Source: Arthrobacter sp. U41 (GTDB lineage Bacteria; Actinomycetota; Actinomycetes; Actinomycetales; Micrococcaceae). From it: DNA of 64,000 nucleotides. A program made the translations under genes and the position numbers. The DNA lies in the NCBI RefSeq assembly GCF_001750145.1, contig NZ_CP015732.1, forward strand, positions 62,001 to 126,000, given 5' to 3'. Of this stretch, positions 47,441 to 56,798 are shown piece by piece. The notes below the pieces were generated by a model. The model had not been told where the DNA came from and made no database searches. It saw only the letters and a list, made by a program, of their open reading frames with translations. Each line of letters starts with the position of its first letter. The stretch's first letter is position 1.

Positions 47441-47986
47441 TCAGAGCCTGCGGTACATCACGTGCAGGCCAACGTAGCCCAGGCGCGGGTGCAGGAACGC
47501 CTCCGGGATGGTCGCCAGCACCTCGAAGCCCAGGGACTTCCAGGCGGCGACAGCCCGGACGTTGCTTTCGACGACGGCGTTGAACTGCATGGCCCGGAAC
47601 CCGGCCGCGCGTGCCGTGTCCAGCGAATAGGCGCAGAGCGCACGGGCGACCCCCTTGCCCCCGTGCGCCGGGTGGACCATGTACCCGGCATTGGCGACGT
47701 GGCTTCCGCCGCCGCCCTGGTTGGCGTGCAGCTCCCCGGTGCCCAAAACAACCCCCTCGAACTCGCCCCGTCCCGCCGCGACGAAGGTCTGGCCCGGGGG
47801 CTGCCGGAGCCACCGTTCACGCGCCTGGTGCTCGGTGGTGTCCCGGTCCCAGGTGAAGGTCTCCCCGGCCCGGATGACGGGCTCGAGGATCTCCCAGATC
47901 CCCGGCCAGTCCCCGCCGGTGGCCGGGCGGATATCCCAGCCGGGGCCGGTGGAATCTGTCTCTGCGCTTGTGCTCACAGCCGTCAC
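47441..47986 (-). CDS. GNAT N-acetyltransferase
   Basis: A 181-residue GNAT-fold acetyltransferase, phosphinothricin acetyltransferase-like in layout (IRPATGGDWPGIWEILEPVI, the ETFTWDRDT segment, HGGKGVARALCAYSLDTARAAGF cofactor loop in part and LGFEVLATIPEAF). The substrate is unknown. It converges on the GH4 gene, eight bases apart. Confidence 0.86.
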   Translation of the reverse strand: MTAVSTSAETDSTGPGWDIRPATGGDWPGIWEILEPVIRAGETFTWDRDTTEHQARERWLRQPPGQTFVAAGRGEFEGVVLGTGELHANQGGGGSHVANAGYMVHPAHGGKGVARALCAYSLDTARAAGFRAMQFNAVVESNVRAVAAWKSLGFEVLATIPEAFLHPRLGYVGLHVMYRRL

Positions 47987-48136
47987 GTTAGCAGCACCCC
48001 CGGTTCTGTGACCGGCGCCGCCCGCCGCCCTGTGAAGCCGCGGGAACTTCAGGAGTAGTGTTTTATCGAAACGCAGTTCCGGCCGCGTTTATCGGGACCT
48101 GTCCATCAGGGCCCCGTCCAGAGAGGGAGGGGAAGA

Positions 48137-49423
48137 ATGTCGCTGATCCGCCGCGTGGCGTTCCTCTCCCTGCACACCTCCCCGATGGAGCAGCCCGGCT
48201 CCGGCGACGCGGGGGGCATGAACGTGTACATCCGCGCCCTCGCCGCTGCCCTCGCCGAGACCGGCGTGGAGGTGGAGATCTTCACCCGGTCCACGTCGGC
48301 CGGGCAGGCCGCCGTCGAGCATCCTTCCTCCGGAGTCTGCGTGCACAACGTCCTCGCCGGCCCGGCCCGGAAGCTGCCCAAGGAAGAACTGCCCGAACTG
48401 CTGCACAGCATGGTCGCCGAAATCGACCGCATCCGGCAGCTCCAGCCGCACGGCCGCTACGACGTGATCCATTCGCACTACTGGGTTTCCGGGGTGGCCG
48501 GGCTCGAGCTCGCCAGCCTGTGGGGCCTGCCCCTCGTCCACACGATGCACACCATGGCCAAGGTGAAGAACCTGCTGCTAGTCGCCGGGGAGGAGCGCGA
48601 GCCGCGCCGGCGCGAGGACGGCGAACAGCGGATTGTCGACGGCGCCACCCGGCTGATCGCCAACACGGGCACCGAAGCGGCGGAACTGGTCTCGCACTAC
48701 CACGCGGACAACGACCACATTGATGTGGCCCCGCCCGGGGTGGATCTGGAGATCTTCACACCGGCGTTCCGCGGCCGGGCCAGGGCAGACCACGGGGTGC
48801 CGCCGGGCCGTTTCCATCTGCTGTTCGCCGGGCGGATCCAGCGCCTCAAGGGCCCGCAGATCCTGGTGAAGGCCGCCGCACTGCTGCGGGCACGGCGCCC
48901 GGACATCGACCTTCAGCTGACCATCGTCGGCGCGGTCAGCGGGGCCAAGGACTTCGACCTGAAGTCGCTGATCAGCGCCGCCGGAATGGACGACGTCGTC
49001 ACCCACCATCCGCCGGTCAGCGCACCGAAGCTGGCCGGCTGGTACCGGTCCGCCGACGTCGTGGTGATGCCGTCATACAGCGAGTCCTTCGGTCTCGTGG
49101 CGCTCGAGGCGCAGGCCTGCGGAACGCCTGTGGTCGCCACCAAGGTCGGCGGGCTCTCCCGAGCCATCTTCGACGGACGGACCGGCTTGCTCATCGAGGG
49201 CCACAAGCCCGCCGACTGGGCCGACGCCCTGGAAGCCCTGCACGACGACCCAGCGACCCGCGAGGACATGGGCCGCGCTGCCTCCCTGCACGCGCAGGAA
49301 TTCGGCTGGCAACGCACCGCCGCGATCACGCTGGAGAGCTACCACACCGCCTTGAGCCAGTACTTTGGAAACCTGACCATTCCGCTGGGCCACACACCCC
49401 CGGCCGGACCCCTGGGCCGCTAA
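48137..49423 (+). CDS. mshA: D-inositol-3-phosphate glycosyltransferase
   Basis: First committed enzyme of mycothiol synthesis: joins UDP-GlcNAc and 1D-myo-inositol 3-phosphate. The 428-residue GT4 protein starts [20 protein letters not shown], has [20 protein letters not shown], the [11 protein letters not shown] segment and the donor site [28 protein letters not shown] precedes the ATG by six to nine bases. Its substrate is made by Ino1, encoded 3.2 kb downstream. Confidence 0.93.
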   Translation: MSLIRRVAFLSLHTSPMEQPGSGDAGGMNVYIRALAAALAETGVEVEIFTRSTSAGQAAVEHPSSGVCVHNVLAGPARKLPKEELPELLHSMVAEIDRIRQLQPHGRYDVIHSHYWVSGVAGLELASLWGLPLVHTMHTMAKVKNLLLVAGEEREPRRREDGEQRIVDGATRLIANTGTEAAELVSHYHADNDHIDVAPPGVDLEIFTPAFRGRARADHGVPPGRFHLLFAGRIQRLKGPQILVKAAALLRARRPDIDLQLTIVGAVSGAKDFDLKSLISAAGMDDVVTHHPPVSAPKLAGWYRSADVVVMPSYSESFGLVALEAQACGTPVVATKVGGLSRAIFDGRTGLLIEGHKPADWADALEALHDDPATREDMGRAASLHAQEFGWQRTAAITLESYHTALSQYFGNLTIPLGHTPPAGPLGR

Positions 49424-49481
49424 CAGCGGCCTGAACCCACTGGCCGGAACACCCACCGACGCCACGAGCCAAAGGACGACG

Positions 49482-51248
49482 ATGTCTGAAACCACGATTC
49501 CCGGATCCCCCGCCACAGCAGCGGCGGGTTCCGCGGGCGCCGCCGGTGCCTCGGGGGCAGCCGCGTTGAGTGATCTGGAGATCGCGCAGCGGGCCACGAT
49601 GCGGCCGATCGGGGAGATTGCCGCAGCGGCCGGGATCAACGCCGAGGCCCTCGAGTTCTACGGCCGGTACAAGGCCAAGATCGACCCGGCCAAGCTCGCC
49701 GCGGCACAGGCCGGCGGTGTGTCCCGGGCCCCCGGCAAGGTGGTGCTGGTTTCCGCGATGTCCCCCACTCCCGCCGGCGAAGGCAAGTCCACCACCACGG
49801 TGGGCCTGGCGGATTCCCTGGCCCGGGCCGGCCACAAGGTGATGATCGCGCTGCGCGAACCTTCGCTCGGCCCGATCCTGGGCATGAAGGGCGGCGCCAC
49901 CGGCGGCGGCTACTCCCAGGTGCTGCCGATGGACGAGATCAACCTGCACTTCACCGGCGATTTCCACGCCGTCACCTCGGCGAACAACGCCCTGATGGCC
50001 CTCGTGGACAACCACATCTACCAGGGCAACGAGCTGAACATCGACCCCCGCCGGATGACCTTCAAGCGCGTGCTGGACATGAACGACCGGTCGCTGCGCG
50101 AGGTCGTGATCGGCCTGGGCGGCCCGACGCAGGGCATCCCGCGGCAGGACGGCTTCGACATCACCGTCGCCTCGGAGATCATGGCGGTGTTCTGCCTCGC
50201 CACCGACCTCGCCGACCTGCGGGAACGGCTCGGACGGATCACGTTCGGCTACACCTACGACCGGCAGCCGGTCACGGTGGCGGAGCTGGGCGTCCAGGGT
50301 GCCCTGACCATGCTGCTCAAGGACGCCCTCAAACCGAACCTGGTCCAGACCATCGCCGGGACCCCGGCCCTGGTCCACGGCGGACCGTTCGCCAACATCG
50401 CCCATGGCTGCAATTCCCTGATCGCCACCCAGACCGCGCGCAGCCTGGCGGACATCGTCGTTACCGAAGCCGGCTTCGGCGCCGATCTGGGTGCGGAAAA
50501 ATACATGGACATCAAGTCCCGCGTCGCCGACGTGGCCCCGTCCGCCGTCGTGCTGGTGGCGACGGTCCGGGCCCTGAAGATGCACGGCGGCGTCGCCAAG
50601 GACCAGCTCAAGGAGCCCAACCTGGACGCGCTCGCTGCCGGCGTCGTCAATCTTCAGCGCCATGTGCGCAACGTGGAGAAGTTCGGCATCACACCGGTCG
50701 TGGCGATCAACAAGTTCGCCACCGACACCCGGGAGGAGCTCGACTGGCTGCTCGAATGGTGCGACGCGGAGGGCGTCCCGGCTGCCGTGGCCGATGTCTG
50801 GGGCCGCGGCGGGGGCGGGGACGGCGGCGACGAACTCGCCGCCAAGGTCGCCGCGGCCCTCGACGCGCCGCACACCTTCCGTCACCTGTACCCGCTGGAG
50901 ATGTCGGTGGAGGACAAAATCCGGACGATCGTGCAGGAGGTCTACGGCGCCGACGGGGTGGACTTCTCCGTCCCGGCGCTCAAGCGGCTCGCGGAGATCG
51001 AGAAGCACGGCTGGTCCGGCTTCCCGGTCTGCATGGCGAAGACCCAGTATTCCTTCAGCGACGATGCGAGCAAGCTCGGCGCCCCGAAGGGTTACACCGT
51101 GCACGTCCGAGACCTCATCCCCAAGACCGGCGCCGGGTTCATCGTGGCCCTCACCGGCGCGGTCATGACCATGCCGGGACTGCCCAAGGTCCCGGCCGCG
51201 ATGCGCATGGATGTCGACGCCGAAGGCAACCCCGTCGGCCTCTTCTAG
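49482..51248 (+). CDS. fhs: formate--tetrahydrofolate ligase
   Basis: ATP-dependent synthesis of 10-formyl-THF from formate and THF. The 588-residue protein, slightly extended at the N-terminus by an Ala/Gly-rich stretch, has the P-loop [40 protein letters not shown] and [26 protein letters not shown] precedes the ATG. It links with 5-FCL at 9644 in supplying the one-carbon pool. Confidence 0.97.
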   Translation: MSETTIPGSPATAAAGSAGAAGASGAAALSDLEIAQRATMRPIGEIAAAAGINAEALEFYGRYKAKIDPAKLAAAQAGGVSRAPGKVVLVSAMSPTPAGEGKSTTTVGLADSLARAGHKVMIALREPSLGPILGMKGGATGGGYSQVLPMDEINLHFTGDFHAVTSANNALMALVDNHIYQGNELNIDPRRMTFKRVLDMNDRSLREVVIGLGGPTQGIPRQDGFDITVASEIMAVFCLATDLADLRERLGRITFGYTYDRQPVTVAELGVQGALTMLLKDALKPNLVQTIAGTPALVHGGPFANIAHGCNSLIATQTARSLADIVVTEAGFGADLGAEKYMDIKSRVADVAPSAVVLVATVRALKMHGGVAKDQLKEPNLDALAAGVVNLQRHVRNVEKFGITPVVAINKFATDTREELDWLLEWCDAEGVPAAVADVWGRGGGGDGGDELAAKVAAALDAPHTFRHLYPLEMSVEDKIRTIVQEVYGADGVDFSVPALKRLAEIEKHGWSGFPVCMAKTQYSFSDDASKLGAPKGYTVHVRDLIPKTGAGFIVALTGAVMTMPGLPKVPAAMRMDVDAEGNPVGLF

Positions 51249-51258
51249 ACCCTCCCTC

Positions 51259-51373
51259 AGATCCGGCGCCGTCCCACCCAACGCTCCCGCAGATCCGGCG
51301 TCGTCCGACCCAACGCTCCCGCACATCCGGCGCCGTCCCACCCAACGCTCCCGCAGATCCGGCGCCGTCCCAC
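51259..51373. repeat. 32-bp-period tandem repeat array, left of DUF559 gene
   Basis: About 3.6 units with exact 32-bp spacing: the AGATCCGG-type segment starts at 51259, 51291, 51323 and 51355. On the minus strand each unit reads TGCGGGAGCGTTGG. It begins 11 bases after the fhs stop codon. The right array at 52546 carries the same TGCGGGAGCGT core on the other strand. Confidence 0.9.
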
Positions 51374-51472
51374 TACGCCCGGCCACCTGAATTCTGAGCA
51401 GGACGACGCGGGTGTTCGGGTCGTCTGTGGATAACTCCTGCAGGGTTCTTCAAATGGGTTCACAATGCCAGC

Positions 51473-52432
51473 ATGAGAACGCCAAGGGAGCTCCCGGGTC
51501 AACTCGGCGCGGCACCATTCACCGTCGCCGCTGCCAAGTCCTTGGGAGTGCCGAGAGCCAGGCTCAGACAGTCCGACGTCAGTCATGTCAGCCGGGGTCT
51601 CTACCGGCCCGCGGAGTGGAGTTTCGAGTTGGAGGCGGCGGCTCGCGCACTGTCCGCCGCGTCACCAGGGGCCTGGATCTCGCACGTCACGGCCGCCAGG
51701 CTTCGATGTCAGCTCTTGCCACCGTGGCTCTCGGATTCTGAGGAGCTGCACCTGAGCAAGCCACGGGTGCTGCCAGAGGTCCGGCGCAAGGGCATCGTCG
51801 GCCACACGGTCCTGGCTTGGGAGGACGAAGTCGAAACGGCGGACGGCATCCGGATCAGCACGCGACCCCGGACGTGGCTCGACCTCGCACGGCGGTTGAA
51901 CCTGTCCGAACTGGTCTGCATGGGCGACGAGCTCGTTAGGGTTCCCCGGTTCGGCTTGGAGGGCAGGAGCGAGCCCTTCGCGACCGTCGATGGGCTACGT
52001 TCGATGGTGGGTCGCCACCCGAACCTGCAGGGAATCGTCCGCGCCCGGGCGGCCCTGGACCTGATGCGAGTGGGATCCGACTCAGGTCCGGAAACGTTGC
52101 TGCGCCTTGCTATGTGCGACGCCGGTCTCCCGGAGCCGGAGCTGCAGCTCGAACTGCACCCGGAAAGCCCGGTTTCCCCCACGGCTGACCTGGGCTATCG
52201 CCGCCGGCGGCTGGCTGTCCAGTACGACGGCGGGCACCACCTGCTCCCCGACCAGATCTTCAGCGACCGACGCCGTGACAAGGCCTTCGAGGCAGCAGGA
52301 TGGACGGTGCTCGTCCTGACAAAAAACGACCTTGCAGACGGCTTCGCGAGCGCAACCGCCAAGATCAAACGAATCCTCCGCAGTGCGTACCTCAGCCCGT
52401 CCGCCGCTGCTGGCTTTGCCAGCCCAGCGTGA
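51473..52432 (+). CDS. AbiEi-like N-domain / DUF559 (Vsr-fold) endonuclease-like protein
   Basis: A 319-residue protein with a winged-helix-like N-terminal region (about residues 8-50, FTVAAAKSLGVPRARLRQSDV) resembling AbiEi antitoxin domains, a middle domain, and a C-terminal DUF559/Vsr-type nuclease fold: SGPETLLRLAMCDAGLPEPE, the metal site TADLGYRRRRLAVQYDGGHH, then RRRDKAFEAAGWTVLVLTKNDL. The Asp, the YDG and the DK/R residues are present, so the nuclease may be active. Such proteins are common and variable in actinobacteria; role unproved. It is flanked by 32-bp-period repeat arrays in opposite orientations. Confidence 0.82.
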   Translation: MRTPRELPGQLGAAPFTVAAAKSLGVPRARLRQSDVSHVSRGLYRPAEWSFELEAAARALSAASPGAWISHVTAARLRCQLLPPWLSDSEELHLSKPRVLPEVRRKGIVGHTVLAWEDEVETADGIRISTRPRTWLDLARRLNLSELVCMGDELVRVPRFGLEGRSEPFATVDGLRSMVGRHPNLQGIVRARAALDLMRVGSDSGPETLLRLAMCDAGLPEPELQLELHPESPVSPTADLGYRRRRLAVQYDGGHHLLPDQIFSDRRRDKAFEAAGWTVLVLTKNDLADGFASATAKIKRILRSAYLSPSAAAGFASPA

Positions 52433-52502
52433 GGGACCGATCCGCCGACAACGGCCGAACGTGAGGGGGATCGGGCTGGCGCCAACCGTACGTGAGGGAT
52501 CG
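52429..52502. repeat. GTGAGGG repeat array
   Basis: GTGAGGG begins at 52429, 52461 and 52492, spacings 32 and 31, each followed by a GATCG-like stretch. The first unit overlaps the stop codon of the DUF559 gene. It shares the 32-bp rhythm of the neighbouring GCGGGAGCGT array but has a different core. Confidence 0.6.
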
Positions 52503-52523
52503 TTTACCGACGCACCCCGGACA

Positions 52524-52560
52524 CACGACGCTCCCGGACCAAAGGTGCGGGAGCGTCGTG
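52524..52560. repeat. 13-bp inverted repeat (hairpin)
   Basis: CACGACGCTCCCG and its exact complement enclose an 11-nt loop (52537-52547). It is the first unit of the right array together with an inverted copy of its core, and may act as a terminator between convergent DUF559 and ino1 genes. Confidence 0.75.
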
Positions 52561-52628
52561 TTGGAAAGCACCACAGCTGCGGGAGCGTCCGGTTGGAACA
52601 CACCACAGCTGCGGGAGCGTCCGGTTGG
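52546..52628. repeat. 32-bp-period tandem repeat array, right of DUF559 gene
   Basis: TGCGGGAGCGT starts at 52546, 52578 and 52610, exactly 32 bp apart, each followed within four bases by TTGG. The last two units are identical over 28 bases (52569-52596 and 52601-52628). The array ends ten bases from the ino1 stop codon. Confidence 0.88.
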
Positions 52629-52638
52629 TGGGGCGGGG

Positions 52639-53724
52639 TTAGCGCTCCAGGTCGCCGCGGATGAAGGCCTCGACCTTGTCACGGGCGAGGTCGTCGTTGA
52701 ACTGCTCCGGCGGGGACTTCATGAAGTAGCTCGACGCGGAGAGCAGCGGGCCGCCGATGCCGCGGTCCAGGCCGATCTTGGCGGCGCGGATGGCGTCGAT
52801 GATCACGCCGGCGGAGTTGGGCGAGTCCCAGACTTCCAGCTTGTATTCCAGCGACACCGGGGCGTCGCCGAAGTTCCGGCCCTCAAGCCGGACGAAGGCC
52901 CACTTGCGGTCGTCGAGCCACTGGACGTAGTCCGACGGGCCGATGTGCACATCGCGGGGCGCGATGTCGGCCTCCACGTTGGAGGTGACGGCCTGGGTCT
53001 TGGAGATCTTCTTGGACTCGAGGCGGTCGCGTTCCAGCATGTTCTTGAAGTCCATGTTGCCGCCGACGTTCAGCTGGTAGGTGCGGTCCAGGGTGACGCC
53101 GCGGTCCTCGAACAGTTTGGCCATGACGCGGTGCGTGATGGTGGCACCGATCTGGCTCTTGATGTCATCGCCCACGATCGGGACACCGGCGGCGGTGAAC
53201 TTGTCCGCCCAGGCCTTGGTGCCGGCGATGAAGACCGGCAGGGCGTTGACGAAGCCCACCCCGGCGTCGATGGCGCACTGGGCGTAGAACTCCGCCGCTT
53301 CCTGCGATCCGACCGGCAGGTAGCAGACCATCACGTCGGCCTTGGCGTCCTTGAGCGCCTGGACGACGTCGACCGGCTCCTCCGTGGACTGCTCGATGGT
53401 CTCGAGGTAGTACTTGCCGAGCCCGTCAAGGGTCGGACCGCGCTGGACGGTGACACCGGTGGGCGGGACGTCGGCGATCTTGATGGTGTTGTTTTCGCTG
53501 GCCAGGATGGCGTCGGACAGATCCAGGCCCACCTTCTTGGCGTCGACGTCGAACGCGGCAACGAACTCGACGTCGTTGACGTGGTACTTGCCGAACTCGA
53601 CATGCATGAGCCCCGGAATCGTGGCCTTGGGGTCGGCATCCCGGTAGTACTCAACGCCCTGGACCAGCGAAGTGGCACAGTTACCTACGCCGACGATTGC
53701 GACACGAATCGGATGTGAAGACAC
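52639..53724 (-). CDS. ino1: inositol-3-phosphate synthase
   Basis: Converts glucose-6-phosphate to 1D-myo-inositol 3-phosphate with NAD+, feeding phosphatidylinositol and mycothiol. The 361-residue actinobacterial-type enzyme starts [19 protein letters not shown] (NAD-binding), and has [20 protein letters not shown] and [12 protein letters not shown], the catalytic family motifs. GTG 53724 follows AAGGAG by four bases; upstream frame extension is not used. With mshA 3 kb away it forms a mycothiol pair. Confidence 0.95.
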   Translation of the reverse strand: MSSHPIRVAIVGVGNCATSLVQGVEYYRDADPKATIPGLMHVEFGKYHVNDVEFVAAFDVDAKKVGLDLSDAILASENNTIKIADVPPTGVTVQRGPTLDGLGKYYLETIEQSTEEPVDVVQALKDAKADVMVCYLPVGSQEAAEFYAQCAIDAGVGFVNALPVFIAGTKAWADKFTAAGVPIVGDDIKSQIGATITHRVMAKLFEDRGVTLDRTYQLNVGGNMDFKNMLERDRLESKKISKTQAVTSNVEADIAPRDVHIGPSDYVQWLDDRKWAFVRLEGRNFGDAPVSLEYKLEVWDSPNSAGVIIDAIRAAKIGLDRGIGGPLLSASSYFMKSPPEQFNDDLARDKVEAFIRGDLER

Positions 53725-53893
53725 GGAACTCCTTTGAGAACAAACTTCATGCCCGGCGCGGGCGCGCGCTGAAGCGCTGCGGCAGCAGACGGGCACGGCG
53801 CCGTACGGCGCCCTTAGCATTCTAGTCAACGACGCCGGCGGGCTGCTTGTTCCCGCCGGCCGGCGCCGTTTTGTTACTTGCGGGCCCGGACTG

Positions 53894-54931
53894 CTACTTC
53901 TGGGCCCACAGATTGATGTCGGACTCGACGGCGAACTCGTCGATCGCCATCAGCTCCCCGGCGGTGAAGTCGAGGTTGTTGATCGCGGACAGGGTGTCCT
54001 CGAGCTGCCGGACGCTGGACGCGCCGACGAGCGCGGAGGTCACGGAGGAGCCCTTGCCCTGCTCGCGCAGGATCCAGGCGATGGCCATCTGCGCGAGGCT
54101 CTGCCCGCGGCCTTCGGCGATCCGGTGCAGGCCCCGCACCCGGTCCAGTTTGTCCTCCGTGATGCTGTTTTCGTCCAGCGACTTCTCCTGCGCGGCGCGT
54201 GAACCGGCCGGGATCCCGTTCAGGTACCGGTCGGTCAGCATGCCCTGCGCCAGCGGCGAGAACGCGATCGAACCCGCCCCAACCTGGTCCAGGGCCTCGT
54301 ACAGGTTGGGGCTGCCGTTTTCGGTCCAGCGGTTCAGCATGGAGTAGCTCGGCTGGTGGATCAGCAGCGGGGTGCCGAGCTCCTTCAGGATCCGTGCGGC
54401 CTCGAGGGTCTGTTCCGGGGTGTAGGAGGAGATGCCGGCGTACAGGGCCTTCCCGGAGCGGACGGCCTGGTCCAGGGCGCCCATCGTCTCTTCCATCGGC
54501 GTTTCCGGGTCGGGCCGGTGGCTGTAGAAGATGTCCACGTAGTCCAGGCCCATGCGGTTCAGCGACTGGTCCAGGCTGGCGAGCAGGTATTTGCGCGAGC
54601 CCCATTCGCCGAACGGGCCCGGCCACATGTTGTAGCCGGCCTTCGTCGAGATGATGAGCTCGTCCCGGTACGGGGCGAAGTCGTCTTTGAGGTGCCGGCC
54701 GAAGTTCGTTTCGGCGGAGCCGGCAAGCGGGCCGTAGTTGTTGGCCAGGTCGAAGTGGTTGACGCCAAGGTCGAAGGCCCGGCGCAGGATGGCGCGCTGG
54801 GTTTCGAAGGGCTTGTCGTCGCCGAAGTTGTGCCACAGGCCCAGCGAAATGGCCGGGAGCTTCAGCCCGCTGCGGCCCACGCGGCGGTACGGCATGGAGT
54901 CATAACGGGTTTCTGCTGCAACGTATGTCAT
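53894..54931 (-). CDS. aldo/keto reductase (YghZ/Gpr-like)
   Basis: NADPH-dependent aldo/keto reductase of 345 residues, close in layout to L-glyceraldehyde-3-phosphate reductase. The tetrad is visible: Asp and Tyr in [10 protein letters not shown], Lys in ISTKAGYN and His in FYSHRPDP. The [19 protein letters not shown] start is typical. It follows treZ by 15 bases on the same strand and may be co-transcribed with the trehalose genes. The physiological substrate is not known. Confidence 0.92.
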   Translation of the reverse strand: MTYVAAETRYDSMPYRRVGRSGLKLPAISLGLWHNFGDDKPFETQRAILRRAFDLGVNHFDLANNYGPLAGSAETNFGRHLKDDFAPYRDELIISTKAGYNMWPGPFGEWGSRKYLLASLDQSLNRMGLDYVDIFYSHRPDPETPMEETMGALDQAVRSGKALYAGISSYTPEQTLEAARILKELGTPLLIHQPSYSMLNRWTENGSPNLYEALDQVGAGSIAFSPLAQGMLTDRYLNGIPAGSRAAQEKSLDENSITEDKLDRVRGLHRIAEGRGQSLAQMAIAWILREQGKGSSVTSALVGASSVRQLEDTLSAINNLDFTAGELMAIDEFAVESDINLWAQK

Positions 54932-54946
54932 ACGAACTGTCCTGTC

Positions 54947-56755
54947 CTATTTCGAGATGATGGCGGCGCTGTGGCCGGGCAGGTCGAGCTGGCTGCCGTC
55001 GAGACGCACGCCGCCGTCGGTGGCCAGCGCGATCGAGGCACCGGCCACGGCGAGCCTGCGCGGTTCTGCGGAGAAGTTCATCGCCACCTCCACGCTGCCC
55101 CGGCGCAGGCGGAGCCAGCGGTCGGCCTCGCTGAAGGCCACCGCGGTGTCCTCGAACCCGAGGCCCGCGAGCTCCGGCGTCGAGCGCCGCAGCGCGATCA
55201 GCTGCCGGTACAGCGCCAGCAGGCGGGCGTGGTCACCCTCGACGGCCTCGGCCCAGTTGAGCCTGGAGCGGGTGAAGGTCTCCGGGTCCTGCGGGTCGGG
55301 CACGACGGCGGGGTCCCAGCCCATCCGCTCGAACTCCCTGATCCGGCCCTCGGCCGTGGCCTTCCCGAGTTCCGGTTCCGGGTGCGAGGTGAAGAACTGC
55401 CACGGCGTGCTGGCGCCGTATTCCTCGCCCATAAACAGCATCGCCGTGTACGGCGAGGTCAGGGTCGCGACGGCGGCGAGCGCCAGCTGCCCGTAGCCCA
55501 GGGTCTGGGAGAGCCGGTCGCCCGTGGCCCGGTTGCCGATCTGGTCGTGGTTCTGGCTGCAGACCACGAGGGCTGCCGGGTGGACCAGGGCCGTGTTGAT
55601 GGGCCGGCCGTGGTGCCGTCCGCGGAAGCTGGAGTAGCTGCCGTCGTGGAAGAAGCCGTCGACCAGGACCTTCGCCAGCGCGCCGACGGAGCCGAAGTCC
55701 TCGTAGTAGCCGGTCGACTCGCCACTGACGTTGACATGGACGGCGTGATGGAAATCGTCGCTCCACTGCCCGGCCAGGCCGTAGCCGTTGACCTCCCGCG
55801 GGTAGAGCAGCCGCGGATCGTTGAGGTCGGATTCGGCGATCATCGTGGCGGGGCGTCCGGTCTCGGCGGAGACATCGTCCGCCAGCGCACCGAACTCCTC
55901 CAGCAGGTGGATGGCCCGCTCGTCCTTGAAGGCGTGCACGGCATCGAGCCGCAGCCCGTCCACGTGGTAGTCCCGCAGCCACATGGCGGCGTTCTCCAGG
56001 ATGTAGCTGCGCACGATGTCGGAGCCGGGGCCGTCGAGGTTCACCGAGTCGCCCCAGGTGTTGCCCTCCCCCGATTTCAGGTACGGCCCGAAGCGGCCAA
56101 GGTAGTTCCCGCTGGGTCCGAGGTGGTTGTAGACCACGTCCTGGATCACGCCCAGCCCGGCGGCGTGGGCGGCGTCGACGAACCGCTGGTACGCGGCGGG
56201 TCCGCCGTAGCCCTCGTGCACCGCATACCAGAGGACCCCGTCGTAGCCCCAGTTGTGGGTTCCGTTGAAGCCGTTCACCGGCAGCAGCTCCACAAAGTCA
56301 ATGCCGAGCTCCACCAGGTAATCGAGCTTCCCGATGGCCGCATCCAGCGTGCCCTCGGGGGTGAAGGTCCCCAGGTGCAGCTCGTAGATCACCGCTCCCT
56401 GCAGTCCGCGGCCCTGCCACTGCCCGTCCGCCCACTCATGGCTGCCGGCGTCGAAGGTCCGCGACAGGGAATGCACGCCCTCGGGCTGACGCCGGGACCG
56501 GGGGTCCGGCAGCGGTGTGGTGTCCCCGTCGAGCAGGTAGCCATAGTCCACGTCCCCGGCGGCGGGCGCGTCCGGCGCGGTCCACCAGCCGCCGCTGTGG
56601 TCGAGGCCATCCGGCCCCGAGCCGACAACACCGGCCGGTCCGGGACCGGTGATCCGGCTCATCGGGTACTCCCGGCCGTCCGCGAGCAGCGTGATGGTGT
56701 GCGCGTCGGGCGCCCAGAGGTTAAAGCGTTCGGTTCCGTGTGCAGGCAAGGTCAT
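54947..56755 (-). CDS. treZ: malto-oligosyltrehalose trehalohydrolase
   Basis: Releases trehalose from maltooligosyl trehalose made by TreY. The 602-residue GH13 enzyme has an N-terminal CBM48-like domain ([17 protein letters not shown]), and catalytic residues in [10 protein letters not shown] (nucleophile Asp), [13 protein letters not shown] (acid/base Glu) and [10 protein letters not shown] (transition-state Asp). It lies between treY and the aldo/keto reductase gene. Confidence 0.95.
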   Translation of the reverse strand: MTLPAHGTERFNLWAPDAHTITLLADGREYPMSRITGPGPAGVVGSGPDGLDHSGGWWTAPDAPAAGDVDYGYLLDGDTTPLPDPRSRRQPEGVHSLSRTFDAGSHEWADGQWQGRGLQGAVIYELHLGTFTPEGTLDAAIGKLDYLVELGIDFVELLPVNGFNGTHNWGYDGVLWYAVHEGYGGPAAYQRFVDAAHAAGLGVIQDVVYNHLGPSGNYLGRFGPYLKSGEGNTWGDSVNLDGPGSDIVRSYILENAAMWLRDYHVDGLRLDAVHAFKDERAIHLLEEFGALADDVSAETGRPATMIAESDLNDPRLLYPREVNGYGLAGQWSDDFHHAVHVNVSGESTGYYEDFGSVGALAKVLVDGFFHDGSYSSFRGRHHGRPINTALVHPAALVVCSQNHDQIGNRATGDRLSQTLGYGQLALAAVATLTSPYTAMLFMGEEYGASTPWQFFTSHPEPELGKATAEGRIREFERMGWDPAVVPDPQDPETFTRSRLNWAEAVEGDHARLLALYRQLIALRRSTPELAGLGFEDTAVAFSEADRWLRLRRGSVEVAMNFSAEPRRLAVAGASIALATDGGVRLDGSQLDLPGHSAAIISK

Positions 56756-56798
56756 GGCATTCTTCCGTTCCCCAGGATGGGTTCGTCAGTCGGGGCGG

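Noticed and set aside
44820..47813. A 997-codon open frame on the minus strand extending the PfkB kinase upstream
   Set aside because: The extra part is antisense to convincing GH4 and GNAT genes and is low-complexity; such long shadow frames are common at high GC.
51259..52628. CRISPR array
   Set aside because: The 32-bp units are contiguous or nearly identical along their length with no unique spacers, and no cas genes are present.
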